A stretch of DNA of 64,000 bases from Heliobacterium mobile (GTDB lineage: Bacteria > Bacillota > Desulfitobacteriia > Heliobacteriales > Heliobacteriaceae). The position numbers and the translations under genes are program-made. Shown piece after piece: positions 44,892 through 53,937 of this stretch (position 1 is its first letter; every line of letters begins with the position of its first letter). Location of the stretch: contig NZ_WNKU01000014.1 of assembly GCF_009720735.1 (NCBI RefSeq), positions 26,057 through 90,056 on the forward strand, read 5' to 3'. A model generated the notes under the pieces. That model made no database searches. It was not told where the DNA came from and worked only from the letters and a program-made list of their open reading frames with translations.

Positions 44892-45431
44892 TTAAAATGT
44901 CTTTTCGTTTTGACTGGAGCATTCGAATTCCGCAATGATGTTCTCCAGTTCAGTAACGCCGGCTTGTTGAATCGCTATCCCGAATCGGAGAGCAAGCTTT
45001 TGACAGGCACAGTAACAGTCACAAGAGTCTTCTTGTTGGATTTTCAGCTTTAGCAAGTCTTCTTTTAATTGGTTCAATTCTTGATTAAGCCATTCCAGGA
45101 TTTGCTGTTGAGAGACGTGTTTGCCGAAGACCAGCCGCATCATAAAATCATATTTTATGGTTTTCGGTTCAATGGGACTCTGTATGTAGGCATGAAAGGC
45201 TTCTTTTCCCATTTCGGTGATATGGTAGATGTTCTTATTTGGTTTCCCCTCTTGGAGGATGATTTCTTTCTCGATCAAACCTTCTTTCTCCATGCGGTTT
45301 AATGTGGGATAAATCGTGCCAAAGGAAGCCACGAACATATCGGGAAAGTGCTTCTCAAAGTGATGCTTGATGTCATAACCGGACATGGGGGCTTCCAAGA
45401 GAACGCCAAGGATCACATCTTGACCTTTCAA
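44892..45431 (-). CDS. PadR-family transcriptional regulator
   Basis: 179 aa. N-terminal winged helix (ILGVLLEAPMSGYDIKHHFE, FGTIYPTLNRMEKEGLIEKE) and C-terminal helical Vir-like domain with a Cys trio (DSCDCYCAC). First gene of the efflux operon; its promoter contains a dyad, so it probably represses its own operon and is released by the pump's substrates. The CDCYCAC cluster is unusual for PadR proteins and could sense metal or redox state (inference). Confidence 0.92.
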   Translation of the reverse strand: MKGQDVILGVLLEAPMSGYDIKHHFEKHFPDMFVASFGTIYPTLNRMEKEGLIEKEIILQEGKPNKNIYHITEMGKEAFHAYIQSPIEPKTIKYDFMMRLVFGKHVSQQQILEWLNQELNQLKEDLLKLKIQQEDSCDCYCACQKLALRFGIAIQQAGVTELENIIAEFECSSQNEKTF

Positions 45432-45485
45432 GGACTAACCTCCTTAATAGCGATGATAGATGAACGCGCGAGTATTCCCAATGTT

Positions 45486-45529
45486 TATATTCACATTGTT
45501 AATATAGACTTGGGGGTATCTTTGGTCAA
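45486..45529 (-). promoter_or_regulatory. padR operon promoter and operator
   Basis: On the minus strand TTGACC (45529-45524) and TATATT (45506-45501) are 17 nt apart. The -10 is one arm of the dyad TATATT-N9-AATATA (45486-45506), a probable PadR site. Confidence 0.68.
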
Positions 45530-45561
45530 GAGGTATTTGCAGTAGGACATTTTTAAAGAAA

Positions 45562-45602
45562 AGGGCCAATCGTTCCACCTTGCCTGTTGAACGATTGGCC
45601 CT
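45562..45602 (-). terminator. 14-bp inverted repeat, minus-strand terminator candidate
   Basis: AGGGCCAATCGTTC and GAACGATTGGCCCT are perfectly complementary over a 13-nt loop; on the minus strand TTTTCTTT follows. It lies upstream of the padR promoter and may stop minus-strand read-through. Its right arm overlaps the chemoreceptor -35. Confidence 0.6.
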
Positions 45603-45623
45603 CTATGAATACTTACATATAAT
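45595..45623 (+). promoter_or_regulatory. Promoter of the chemoreceptor gene
   Basis: TTGGCC (45595-45600) and TATAAT (45618-45623), 17 nt apart. The leader from there to 45768 shows no gene. Confidence 0.65.
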
Positions 45624-45768
45624 GGTGTGGATGAGTCAGGTATACATAAAGTATTTATACATCAGAAAGGAATATAACATAAATTGTCGAACTATAGAAC
45701 ATACTACATGTGGTTTCTTGCACAATCTTGCTTTTATCAGAAATATTAAACTTGAGAGGGGTATCGAA

Positions 45769-46815
45769 ATGAATGTAACAAAATATGGAGCAGAGGATCT
45801 TCTCGATTTAAGTAAGGTAAAGCTGGTTGATGTGATTGATATCGAGTTTTTACAGAAATTTCAGGATGATTTCGCCGTTGGACTCGGTTTAGCTAGCGTT
45901 ACTGTAGATTTGGATGGTAAGCCTGTGACAAATCCGAGCAGATACACTAAGTTTTGTATGGATTTTACTCATTCCACAGAGATAGGTGATAAACGGTGTG
46001 CCGAATCTCACCGAAAAGGGGGAGAAGAGGCAGCGAGAACAGGAAAACCTTATATCTACGAATGTCATGCAGGATTAATCGATTTTGCGGTTCCGATTAT
46101 GCTGGAAGGAAGGCAAATTGGTACGATCCTCGGCGGACAGATTTTAAGCCATACGCCAGAATTGGATAAGTATGATAGAATCGCCAAGGAAATAGGTGTC
46201 AATTCTCAAGAGTACATAGGTGCTGTTAAAGACGTAAAAACATTGGAGATGGAAAGAATCGAAGCAGCGGCGAATGTATTATGGACTGTGGCCAATAACA
46301 TCACAAGAGCCTGGTACGACCAGCATAAGCTCGGTGGAATAGCGAAGATCCTCAATGAGAATATTACACAGATGTCAGCTACCACGGAGCAAATGGCTGC
46401 CTCCGCTAACGAAGTGAACGAGAATCAAATCAAACTCAACAAAGAAATCCAAAACGTAAGCACTTTGACGGGAAAAATTAATGATGTTATCGATTTCATT
46501 AAAGAAATCGCCGATGAAACGAGACTCTTAGGTTTAAATGCTGCTATTGAAGCAGCGAAAGCAGGAGAAGCAGGTCTTGGTTTTGGCGTCGTTGCCCAAG
46601 AGATTCGTAAGCTTTCAAGTGATTCAAAACAAACAGTAAACAAGATTAAAGAATTTACCCAAGAAATTAAAAATTCTGTGGCCCATACCGTCAAGATGGG
46701 AGATTCGACGACCACTGCGACCCAACAACAAGCCGCAGCAATTGAAGAGGTGAGTGCCAGTCTTCAAGATATCGCAGGACTTTCTGATACTTTGGAAAAT
46801 CTGGCTTCTAAATGA
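45769..46815 (+). CDS. Soluble chemoreceptor with PocR sensory domain
   Basis: 348 aa, no membrane segments. ATG 45769 follows GAGAGGGG; a 63-residue upstream extension in frame lacks an RBS. N-terminal PocR ligand-binding domain (about 20-170) with cysteines in KFCMDF, KRCAES and [15 protein letters not shown]-terminal short methyl-accepting signalling domain ([23 protein letters not shown], cited part; [13 protein letters not shown]). PocR domains in known cases bind small organics such as 1,2-propanediol; the ligand here is unknown. Paired with cheW 34 nt downstream. Confidence 0.92.
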   Translation: MNVTKYGAEDLLDLSKVKLVDVIDIEFLQKFQDDFAVGLGLASVTVDLDGKPVTNPSRYTKFCMDFTHSTEIGDKRCAESHRKGGEEAARTGKPYIYECHAGLIDFAVPIMLEGRQIGTILGGQILSHTPELDKYDRIAKEIGVNSQEYIGAVKDVKTLEMERIEAAANVLWTVANNITRAWYDQHKLGGIAKILNENITQMSATTEQMAASANEVNENQIKLNKEIQNVSTLTGKINDVIDFIKEIADETRLLGLNAAIEAAKAGEAGLGFGVVAQEIRKLSSDSKQTVNKIKEFTQEIKNSVAHTVKMGDSTTTATQQQAAAIEEVSASLQDIAGLSDTLENLASK

Positions 46816-46849
46816 TGCAATATAGATGTAGGAGAAGGGGTGAAAGGAT

Positions 46850-47305
46850 ATGGCAATTGTTCAGTTAGTTACTTTTGAATTATGTGGAGAAGAATATGCG
46901 ATAGATATTACGATGGTTAATGGAATTGTAAAATTCAAAAATTACAATATCGTTAAAATTCCGAACGCAACCAGAGGCTTAGAAGGCTTTATCAATTTAC
47001 GAGGAAAAGCAATTCCCCTATTTAATTTAAAAAAGAAGTTTCAGTATGATCACGAAAGTATCGATGAAGATAGTAAGATTATTGTTCTACATCATAACGG
47101 GACCATCGTCGGCTTTATCGTTGATGAGGTTACTGACATATTTAAGCTTAAGGACGAGGAGATTGAGCCCGTACCCAATAGCATACGTAATAATTGTGAC
47201 AAATACATAAAAGGAATTGGAAAAGCAGATGACAAAATGGTAGTGATACTTGATCTAATCAAAGTATTAACGGATAACGAGATCAGACAATCCCAGGCTA
47301 TTTGA
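46850..47305 (+). CDS. cheW: Chemotaxis coupling protein CheW
   Basis: 151 aa. Canonical beta-barrel segments LVTFELCGEEYAIDI, IVKIPNATRGLEGFINLRGK, IPLFNLKKKF and IVGFIVDEVTDIFKL. It should link the preceding PocR receptor to a CheA kinase, which is not in the window. AT-richer than the flanking operons, like the receptor. Confidence 0.94.
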   Translation: MAIVQLVTFELCGEEYAIDITMVNGIVKFKNYNIVKIPNATRGLEGFINLRGKAIPLFNLKKKFQYDHESIDEDSKIIVLHHNGTIVGFIVDEVTDIFKLKDEEIEPVPNSIRNNCDKYIKGIGKADDKMVVILDLIKVLTDNEIRQSQAI

Positions 47306-47316
47306 CGACCACGAAC

Positions 47317-47357
47317 ACAAAAGCCCGCTGCGTTAACTTTACGCAGTGGGCTTTTGT
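47317..47357. terminator. Bidirectional terminator between cheW and fixX
   Basis: ACAAAAGCCCGCTGCGT and ACGCAGTGGGCTTTTGT, a 17-bp stem with one G-U pair, between convergent operons. Confidence 0.9.
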
Positions 47358-47433
47358 CTAAGCCAAAACCTAATTTTCAGTCGAAGTACCGTTCGGCTGT
47401 GTGTAGACTTTTGCATATATGAACAGAGATTGA

Positions 47434-47718
47434 TCATCCAAACTTGTACATCACTCCAAAGCCACCTCGTGGGTTGACCCAGTGAATGTTATCGCGTGGG
47501 CAGCCATAGCGACAGGTGCCGCACTCCAGGCAACCTTCATAGCCTACGTTGATCGCCTTAACTTCCTCGTTCCACTCATAGACTTTCGCCGGGCAGATAT
47601 AAGTGCAGGGCTTGTCGGGACAATCATGCTGGCATAGCTCTTTGTTATTTATATGGATGTGGCTGTGATCATCCGGTTGAAAGCGAACGAGAAAGAGCTT
47701 GTCTTCTAAGGTCTGCAT
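47434..47718 (-). CDS. fixX: FixX ferredoxin-like protein
   Basis: 94 aa. Two cluster motifs, CPDKPCTYICP and CLECGTCRYGCP, and the family C-terminus HWVNPRGGFGVMYKFG. ATG 47718 follows TTGAGGT. FixX passes electrons within the FixABCX complex, which uses flavin-based bifurcation to reduce ferredoxin or flavodoxin, usually for nitrogenase. Last gene of the minus-strand operon. Confidence 0.94.
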   Translation of the reverse strand: MQTLEDKLFLVRFQPDDHSHIHINNKELCQHDCPDKPCTYICPAKVYEWNEEVKAINVGYEGCLECGTCRYGCPRDNIHWVNPRGGFGVMYKFG

Positions 47719-47800
47719 CGTATTTGTGTACCTCAATCAAGATCGTTATGGTTACGAATGAATTCGGAACTTAAATGGAGCGTTGCCTCTCATTTGTTCT

Positions 47801-49162
47801 TTAACCCAGGGTTCGCCATAATCGGTACATGTCACCGGCGATATTCCATATTCCCCGTCGAGAAGTAACCTCGTGCCAGATTTTTTTCTGTTTATCCTTC
47901 TTTGGTACGTTATCGACGGTGAAAAGTTCTCTTGCCGAGTACCGGGCGAGCTTCGGATATAGGGTAAAGAAATGAGGATTAGACTGTAATAAAGCAGAGG
48001 CGTTTTCGTACTTCTTCAAGTCTTTCAGAATGAAACTGTCTTGGAGTCGATCATGGTAGGCTTTTAAGGTGACTGAGGAGAAGTCGCCCTTTTTTTTCGC
48101 TTCGATGACGGTTTCAGCAGCCAACTTGCCAGAGGTCATCGCTAAGTTGGAACCTTCCCGGTGTACACCGTTAACCAGCATGGCGGCATCGCCGCAGATC
48201 AGGACCCCGTGAGCATAGAGCTTGGGCACCTGATGGTAGCCGCCTTCGGGAATGATTTTGGCGAGATACTCCTTGGTCTCGCCACCGGCCAGCAAGGGGC
48301 GAACGGCGGGGTGTTGTTTCATTTTTTCTAAAACCGTGTTTGGATTCATGCCCGATCGGGACAACTGATTGATCATGACACCTACACCGATGGACAAGGT
48401 ATCTTTGTTGGTGTAGATCCATCCCATGCCGAACATGCCCTGTGTCGACTCACCGATCAGCTCGATGGTTGCCCCTTGTCCTTTTTCCACGTTGAAGCGG
48501 TCTTCAATCGCACCTTTGGGTAAGGCGATGACTTCCTTCACTCCCACGGCCAAGTCACCGGGGGATAGATCTTCTTGCAGTCCAAGGCGCTGGGTCAGAA
48601 TGCTGTTGGCGCCCTCGCAAATTAAGACCACCTGGGCGCGGATCTCTCCCTGTTCCCGGTTCGTGACGACCCCGGCAACTCTTCGCCGGTCTGCTCTTTC
48701 GTCAAATAAAAAGTCGGTGACCACTGTTTCCGTGATTAAGGTCGCTCCGGCTTCGACGACTTTATTCGCCATCCAACGGTCAAAACGGGAGCGGAAGACG
48801 CTAAAGTTGTTGTAGGGTTCTTCGTAAAAACCAGGGTCTTTAAAGCCGATGGAGACGACTGATTCTTCGGCCAGCAACCAAGCCCGTTGTTCCACGATGG
48901 GCCGCTCTAAGGGGGCTTCTTTCCAAAAATCCGGAATGATTTGATGGGTGGGATAGCTGTAGAGAATGCCGCCCATGACGTTTTTGCTGCCGGGAAAATC
49001 TCCCCGTTCGATGAGCAGGGTTTTAACGCCGCCTTTGGCCAAGGTATACGCCGCGGCTAACCCGGCGGGTCCTGCCCCAACAACGATCGCTTCGAATTCC
49101 AAAGGGACATCTCGCCAGCGTTCCTGATTCAGTTGTTGTTGAGTCGGCTCTTGAACCGTCAT
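47801..49162 (-). CDS. fixC: FixC, ETF-quinone-oxidoreductase-like flavoprotein
   Basis: 453 aa. ATG 49162 follows GGGAGGAAT; an upstream in-frame extension overlaps fixB and is not used. FAD fingerprint AIVVGAGPAGLAAAYTLAKG near residue 25-45, then GDFPGSKNVMGGILY, LICEGANSILTQRLG and GVLICGDAAMLVNGVHREG. It receives high-potential electrons from FixAB and sends them to quinone. 19 nt after fixB. Confidence 0.94.
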   Translation of the reverse strand: MTVQEPTQQQLNQERWRDVPLEFEAIVVGAGPAGLAAAYTLAKGGVKTLLIERGDFPGSKNVMGGILYSYPTHQIIPDFWKEAPLERPIVEQRAWLLAEESVVSIGFKDPGFYEEPYNNFSVFRSRFDRWMANKVVEAGATLITETVVTDFLFDERADRRRVAGVVTNREQGEIRAQVVLICEGANSILTQRLGLQEDLSPGDLAVGVKEVIALPKGAIEDRFNVEKGQGATIELIGESTQGMFGMGWIYTNKDTLSIGVGVMINQLSRSGMNPNTVLEKMKQHPAVRPLLAGGETKEYLAKIIPEGGYHQVPKLYAHGVLICGDAAMLVNGVHREGSNLAMTSGKLAAETVIEAKKKGDFSSVTLKAYHDRLQDSFILKDLKKYENASALLQSNPHFFTLYPKLARYSARELFTVDNVPKKDKQKKIWHEVTSRRGIWNIAGDMYRLWRTLG

Positions 49163-49181
49163 GAACGATTCCTCCCGGTTC

Positions 49182-50354
49182 TTATAGCTGGCGTTCGGTG
49201 CCCAAAGGGGCGCCGTGCATGCGTGCTCCCAGTTCCTGCGTGATAGCGGGCAGGAGGGTTGCAGCATCACCGACGATGCCATAGGTGGCGACACGAAAAA
49301 TGGGCGCATCGGGGTCTTTGTTGATGGCCACGATGACGTCGGAGTTCTGCATGCCGACCAGATGCTGAATGGCTCCCGAAATCCCGGCGGCGATGTAAAG
49401 CTTGGGACGGACTGTGAGGCCTGTTTGTCCAACCTGATGAGAGTAGGGTGCCCAACCCGATTCGACAGCAGGGCGGCTGGCTCCGATCATACCGCCAATC
49501 GCCTGGGCGAGTTTTTCTACGAGCTTAAAATTATCCTTGCTGCCTAGTCCCCGGCCGCCGGCGACGATGATATCGGCCTCATCAAGGTAGCCTTCAGTTC
49601 GCTCATCGAGGATGCGTTCGACCACTTCCATGACTGTCTTCGACGGATCGAGGCCCAAGTCGCTCCATACGACGGCTCCACTGCGCTCCGGCTGCTTTTC
49701 CGGCTTCGAAAAAACGCGCGGTCGAACCGTCGCCATCTGAGGCCAGCGATCACGGCATAAGATCGTTGCCAGGATATTTCCGCCGAAGGCCGGTCGAGTC
49801 TGCAGGAGTTTGCGGTTGTCTACGTCTACATCCAACTGGGTGCAGTCCGCTGTCAGACCGGTCCGCAGAGCTGTAGCCACAGAACCGGAGAGATCCCGGC
49901 CGGTTGTGGTGGCTCCGATGAGCAGGATTTCCGGATGGTGAGCTTGGCATAATTGGACCAGGGCAATGCTATGGCACTCGTTCGTGTAGGGTTTAAGCAT
50001 AGGGTCGTCGATGGCATAGAGGGTATCGGCGCCGTATTGGAAGGCTAGCTCGGTCAGGGGTTGAATGTCATGACCGAGGAGAACGCCCGATAGAGGACAG
50101 TTTAGCTTATCGGCCAGTTGTCGCCCGACCCCCATGAGTTCCCATGAAACGGGGGCGACTTCGCCTTGCAGTTGTTCGATATAGACCCAAATGCCATGGG
50201 CTGGGAGGTTTTTGGGTGCTTCGATCGACTCAAGCGGGATCTGTTCGTGAGCTTTAGTATCTGATCTTTCTGGATTATCGGTGATAGGTGGAACAGTTTT
50301 TTCGGTGAACGCTGATGGCGGTGCCTTTGGTGACTTCTTTTTCTTTGCTGTCAA
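49182..50354 (-). CDS. fixB: FixB, electron-transfer flavoprotein alpha subunit
   Basis: 390 aa. The C-terminal FAD domain is typical (VAGGRGLGSKDNFKLVEKLA, VGQTGLTVRPKLYIAAGISG, VAINKDPDAPIF). The N-terminus carries an extra ~50 residues rich in Lys, Pro and Glu (TAKKKKSPKAPPSAF) before the ETF fold; TTG 50354 with GGGGGA upstream is the likely start. It forms the bifurcating heterodimer with FixA. Confidence 0.93.
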   Translation of the reverse strand: MTAKKKKSPKAPPSAFTEKTVPPITDNPERSDTKAHEQIPLESIEAPKNLPAHGIWVYIEQLQGEVAPVSWELMGVGRQLADKLNCPLSGVLLGHDIQPLTELAFQYGADTLYAIDDPMLKPYTNECHSIALVQLCQAHHPEILLIGATTTGRDLSGSVATALRTGLTADCTQLDVDVDNRKLLQTRPAFGGNILATILCRDRWPQMATVRPRVFSKPEKQPERSGAVVWSDLGLDPSKTVMEVVERILDERTEGYLDEADIIVAGGRGLGSKDNFKLVEKLAQAIGGMIGASRPAVESGWAPYSHQVGQTGLTVRPKLYIAAGISGAIQHLVGMQNSDVIVAINKDPDAPIFRVATYGIVGDAATLLPAITQELGARMHGAPLGTERQL

Positions 50355-50418
50355 TATTCATCCCCCGATGAACTAAACCTATGATTGCCCAATCGGTGCG
50401 TAGCACCTATGCTTATCT

Positions 50419-51237
50419 TTATCGATTCGGTACGACGATATGGGGAATCAGCTTGTCTGCAAGGATACGGGCTGTTTCGGCGGGAGCCACATCGCTGCCA
50501 GCCAGGACTTCTCCCTTTTCCCGCATGGGAGGCGTAGAGATCTTATTGACCCAAGTCGGTGAACCTTTAAGGCCCAACTGGGAAGCATCCAAGCCTAGAT
50601 CGGCATTCGTCCAGACTTCTACAGGATAATGAGCGGCTCGGATTAAGTCGGGAAGCGGTGCGTAACGGATTTCGTTGATCTCTTTTACCACCGTCACCAA
50701 GGCGGGCAATCGGCAGCGGACCACTTCCCGGCCCACTTCGATTTTACGTTGCACCTGAAAAACTTGATTCGTAGGATCGATTCCGTCGATCTTAGTTACA
50801 TAGGTGAGAAGTGGCCAGCCCAAACGACTGGCGATCCCCGGCCCCACCTGCGCTGTATCTCCGTCGATGGCTTGTTTTCCACAAAAGATGAGATCCAGGG
50901 GCTCCCGGTCCATCAACCGTCCTAATGCGCCTGCCAGGATGTAACTGGTGGCTAAGGTGTCGCTGCCAGCGAAGGCGCGATCGGTAAGCAATATGGCATG
51001 GTCGGCGCCGTAGGAAATCGCTTTTCGTAGAGAATCGGTCGCTTGTGGAGGCCCCATAGTCAACACCGTCACTCGACCGCCTAGTCTGTCCCGGATTGTC
51101 AACGCTTCTTCCAGGGCATGCACATCATAAGGATTAATGATGGACGGAATCCCTTCCCGCATGAGCGTATTTGTCTTGGGATTGATGCGCACCTCACTGG
51201 TGTCGGGGACTTGTTTTAAACAGACGGCGATGTTCAC
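50419..51237 (-). CDS. fixA: FixA, electron-transfer flavoprotein beta subunit
   Basis: 272 aa. GTG 51237 follows TGGAGGTG and gives the typical start NIAVCLKQVPDTSEVRINP. AMP/FAD-binding segments include MGPPQATDSLRKAISYGADHA and GKQAIDGDTAQVGP. First gene of fixABCX. No nif structural genes are in the window, so the recipient of the electrons is inferred. Confidence 0.95.
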   Translation of the reverse strand: MNIAVCLKQVPDTSEVRINPKTNTLMREGIPSIINPYDVHALEEALTIRDRLGGRVTVLTMGPPQATDSLRKAISYGADHAILLTDRAFAGSDTLATSYILAGALGRLMDREPLDLIFCGKQAIDGDTAQVGPGIASRLGWPLLTYVTKIDGIDPTNQVFQVQRKIEVGREVVRCRLPALVTVVKEINEIRYAPLPDLIRAAHYPVEVWTNADLGLDASQLGLKGSPTWVNKISTPPMREKGEVLAGSDVAPAETARILADKLIPHIVVPNR

Positions 51238-51300
51238 GAAAGCACCTCCAGTTGAGCCTAATGTGCCAACATTATCGCTCAAAAATACAAACTATCACGT

Positions 51301-51334
51301 AAAGCCAGCTTTCCCGTCGTTGGGGGCTGGCTTT
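51301..51334 (-). terminator. Hairpin between the nitroreductase gene and fixA
   Basis: AAAGCCAGC and GCTGGCTTT around a 16-nt loop; the T tract on the minus strand is weak. Probably ends the nitroreductase transcript upstream of the fixA promoter. Confidence 0.55.
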
Positions 51335-51348
51335 TGTATACTGGCGAT

Positions 51349-52080
51349 TTAGTAGGATTTCCCGACAGAAGCCATATAAATGGTCGTCTCCGACGTACCG
51401 TCAACGCCCAAAAGCTGGTTCACTTCTTCGTCAAAAAATGCGCCTATCGTGCAGCAACCAAGACCGAGAGCGGTCGCTGCCAAGTACGTATTTTGGCCCA
51501 CATGCCCTGCGTCCATATAGATATATCGGATGCCTCGTTCGCCGTATTTCCAGAAGGTCCGCGGCAGAACAGCCGTCCAGATCAGATTGACGGCTGATTT
51601 TTGCAGCATCCCTTGACCTAGGGACGCCGCTGCTAATTCTTTCCCAAAGTCGCCTTCTTTGAGCAGAGTAAGGCCATGGCGCGGTACACTGTAGTGGTAT
51701 AAGCCCGGCTCAATGCTAGAGACGCGGTGGACGGAGACATACATTTCCACCGGAAAAAGGCCGCCTGCAGAAGGGGCCGTGCGGAAAAAGAAGGATTCTT
51801 CACGAGCAACTCTTGTCGCCCCATAAGTACCCCAGAGTAACTGGCCAAGAATCTCCAAGCTTAATGGTGCCTCCGAAAAGCGTCTACCTGACTTGCGTCG
51901 GGCTAAGGCATCCCAAAGAGATAAGCCTCCTTGCATATTTGGTTTAGGCAGGGGAATATGGGGACCGTCATGTTCCTTATAACTATCGGGTATGGTCGAC
52001 ATGTCCAGTCGACGGGAAGGCATAGCATCCCGTTGGTATTTGGTCGCTGTCTGATATTCGTAGCCCAGATGGGTTTCCAA
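51349..52080 (-). CDS. SagB/ThcOx-type nitroreductase-fold oxidoreductase
   Basis: 243 aa. FMN-binding nitroreductase fold: LARRKSGRRFSEAPLSLEIL, LLWGTYGATR, RTAPSAGGLFPVEMYV, and MDAGHVGQNTYLAATALGLG. SagB-type proteins oxidise azolines in peptide natural products, but no precursor or cyclodehydratase gene is nearby, so a stand-alone oxidoreductase role is more likely. TTG 52080 follows AAGGAGG. Confidence 0.88.
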   Translation of the reverse strand: METHLGYEYQTATKYQRDAMPSRRLDMSTIPDSYKEHDGPHIPLPKPNMQGGLSLWDALARRKSGRRFSEAPLSLEILGQLLWGTYGATRVAREESFFFRTAPSAGGLFPVEMYVSVHRVSSIEPGLYHYSVPRHGLTLLKEGDFGKELAAASLGQGMLQKSAVNLIWTAVLPRTFWKYGERGIRYIYMDAGHVGQNTYLAATALGLGCCTIGAFFDEEVNQLLGVDGTSETTIYMASVGKSY

Positions 52081-52361
52081 AGCACGTACCTCCTTATTGA
52101 GCAGAGCTTTTTAGAAGCGGATCTATTCTGGAGAGACTACCTGTTCCGGAGTGAATTCTATTTTGGGTACAGGGAGTGATCCTATTTCTCAAATTATTAT
52201 CTCTGAACAGAAAGAGATCAATCGAACAACGATGTTATAGATCTAATGAGATCCTTCCCTTATAAAGGATATTTCGCGCCTGATATCGAAAAACCGTAGA
52301 AGCGATTGCAAACCTATCTTTCCAGGTCGACTTTATTTTTCCGTAAGGAGATGGATTACAT

Positions 52362-52583
52362 ATGGAAAGTGAAACAACTAATTCGTCCAGGGAAACAGAG
52401 GATACCCAAATTGCCTATTACAGAATCAACGATGCATGTATTAACTGCGGTAACTGTCTGGAAGCTTGCTATGTCGAGGCCATCGAAAAGGGACGTACTC
52501 ACTATATCATCACCGATGAATGTATTGCTTGCGGTGTATGCTCAGAAGTTTGCCCGAAATCAGCGATTGTAGAAAACTTTTAA
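52362..52583 (+). CDS. 2x[4Fe-4S] ferredoxin
   Basis: 73 aa. Two motifs, CINCGNCLEACYVEAI and CIACGVCSEVCPKSAI; in the first the usual Pro after the last Cys is Tyr, which may alter potential. A 20-residue acidic Ser/Thr/Glu N-terminal tail precedes the fold. RBS AAGGAGATGG. Location close to fixABCX makes it a possible electron acceptor of that complex (inference). Confidence 0.94.
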   Translation: MESETTNSSRETEDTQIAYYRINDACINCGNCLEACYVEAIEKGRTHYIITDECIACGVCSEVCPKSAIVENF

Positions 52584-52677
52584 GCGAAAGATTGGAGCGT
52601 CATAATTTTGTCGGCGCCAGCCTGGTAATCGGGTTAAGAACCATAGGGATATCTGTGTTCAAGGGTGTGTCACAAGG

Positions 52678-53199
52678 ATGAATGAAACGAAGGTAGAAGA
52701 AATTCCAGTTCCCCCACAGGCACTGATTGCTCAAGCCTTACGTCGAGTCGATTATGGTGATGCTTATCGAATCCGTTGGCCCCAGGAGCTTGAACTGGAT
52801 ATCATCGCTTTTGTTCGTATATTGTTTACATCGGCCCCTTCTTGGGTGACGAAACTTACCCTTTTGCGCAACCGGATAGTGAAATTATTCGGCATAAAAG
52901 TACCTGATAACGCCGCGGCAAACACTCCCGTCGATTTCTCCTTTGAACCGGGTTCGAGCGCCAGCTTTTTTCGGGTTTATGAACGCAGGACAAATGAGCT
53001 CCTGCTCGGGGAAGATAATCGGCATCTGGACTTTCGGCTCTCCTTTTTTATCGAAGAGCAAGACGGCGTACACTATGCGGTGGTGGCTACGGTTGTTCAA
53101 TTTCACGGTTGGGCAGGCCGAGCCTACTTTCTGCCAGTCAGGCCTTTTCACCGGTTGATGGTTCCGGCGATGTTGAGGAGCGCTGTGAGGAATTTCTGA
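52678..53199 (+). CDS. DUF2867 family protein
   Basis: 173 aa. The C-terminal pattern SFFRVYERRTNELLLGEDNRH, LDFRLSF and WAGRAYFLPVRPFHRLMVPA matches DUF2867. No signal peptide. Function unknown. The RBS (CAAGGATG) is weak. It is followed by a restriction-enzyme remnant, in a region that looks like a decayed accessory locus. Confidence 0.8.
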   Translation: MNETKVEEIPVPPQALIAQALRRVDYGDAYRIRWPQELELDIIAFVRILFTSAPSWVTKLTLLRNRIVKLFGIKVPDNAAANTPVDFSFEPGSSASFFRVYERRTNELLLGEDNRHLDFRLSFFIEEQDGVHYAVVATVVQFHGWAGRAYFLPVRPFHRLMVPAMLRSAVRNF

Positions 53200-53215
53200 G
53201 CCTAGAAATGATAAC

Positions 53216-53455
53216 ATGAAGGCCCTCTCGCTATTCATCAAGGAGCAGCATCTCAATGCCAACCAGATTGTTTTTGTCAATAAAGTGATTGATTACATCG
53301 AACAGAATGATTATGTAGAGAACGTGGCCGAACTTACGAGGCCGCCCTTTGATAAACCGCAAAGTTTCATCAAACTGTTCGATGCCGATAAGCAGAAGAA
53401 ACTGGTGAATATCATTAATGAAGTAAAGGAAAATGCGACGAAAGTGATAAGCTAA
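53216..53455 (+). pseudogene. 3' remnant of a type I restriction enzyme R subunit
   Basis: 79 residues that read as the extreme C-terminus (EcoEI_R_C-like) of HsdR: FIKEQHLNANQIVFVNKVID, YIEQNDYVENVAELTRPPFD, LFDADKQKKLVNIINEVKEN. The helicase and nuclease parts, about 800-1000 residues, are missing, as are hsdM and hsdS. The frame is intact to a normal stop and a good terminator follows, so this is the undamaged tail of a deleted gene. Confidence 0.8.
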
Positions 53456-53506
53456 TCGATAAAGTAAAAAGGGTGCGTACTTCAATTTTGGTTCATAAGA
53501 ATGGAG

Positions 53507-53537
53507 AAAACAGCCCGGATTTGTCGGGCTGTTTTTT
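53507..53537 (+). terminator. Terminator of the former hsdR gene
   Basis: AAAACAGCCCG-GATTTGT-CGGGCTGTTTT with a T tract to 53537. Confidence 0.88.
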
Positions 53538-53555
53538 ACTCGAACGAAGAAAAAG

Positions 53556-53728
53556 TGAGGCAGCGGTTCATTCAAGAGCTGAAACGGTTTATAAAAATGG
53601 GTCATGCGATCCTGCTGATGCCGGAAAATGAGAAATATGAGCCTATACAGATAAATAGTGACCAGGCGAGGATACTCGGGGTGGCCTGTGCAGTGGTGAA
53701 GAGGAGTATTAAATTGAAACAATTTTGA
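53556..53728 (+). CDS. Doubtful small hypothetical protein or remnant
   Basis: About 56 residues from GTG 53556 (RQRFIQELKRFIKMGHAILL, then a charged tail KRSIKLKQF). A longer frame from ATG 53501 starts inside a terminator and is unlikely. There is no convincing RBS. Not recognised; possibly another decayed piece of the same locus. Confidence 0.3.
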
Positions 53729-53885
53729 TATAAGAAGTGAACAATGAAGATCGTTCCTTCATTACGATTCAAATTCCATGAGGTACAGGAATGCTAACGT
53801 CTGCAGGTGGATATGCGGGCCGATACATTGGTCAGTTTCATCTAGGTTCAAGAACTAAGGAAAACAAATGTTATAGAAATAATAG

Positions 53886-53913
53886 AAGCTCGCCGATTAT
53901 AGCGAGCTTTTTT
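53886..53913 (+). terminator. Terminator hairpin
   Basis: AAGCTCGC and GCGAGCTT with an 8-nt loop and TTTT after it. It sits between the remnant region and the minus-strand hypothetical gene. Confidence 0.75.
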
Positions 53914-53937
53914 AATGAGAAGAGATCAACTCGAAAA

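Noticed and set aside
45580..45768. 63-codon N-terminal extension of the chemoreceptor
   Set aside because: It begins inside an inverted repeat and before the promoter -10; the RBS GAGAGGGG points to ATG 45769.
51240..51300. Possible sigma-54 promoter (TGGCAC) before fixA
   Set aside because: The spacing between the GG and GC elements is two bases short of the -24/-12 consensus.
51349..52080. SagB member of a thiazole/oxazole peptide cluster
   Set aside because: No precursor peptide, cyclodehydratase or exporter gene is nearby, so only the fold is called.
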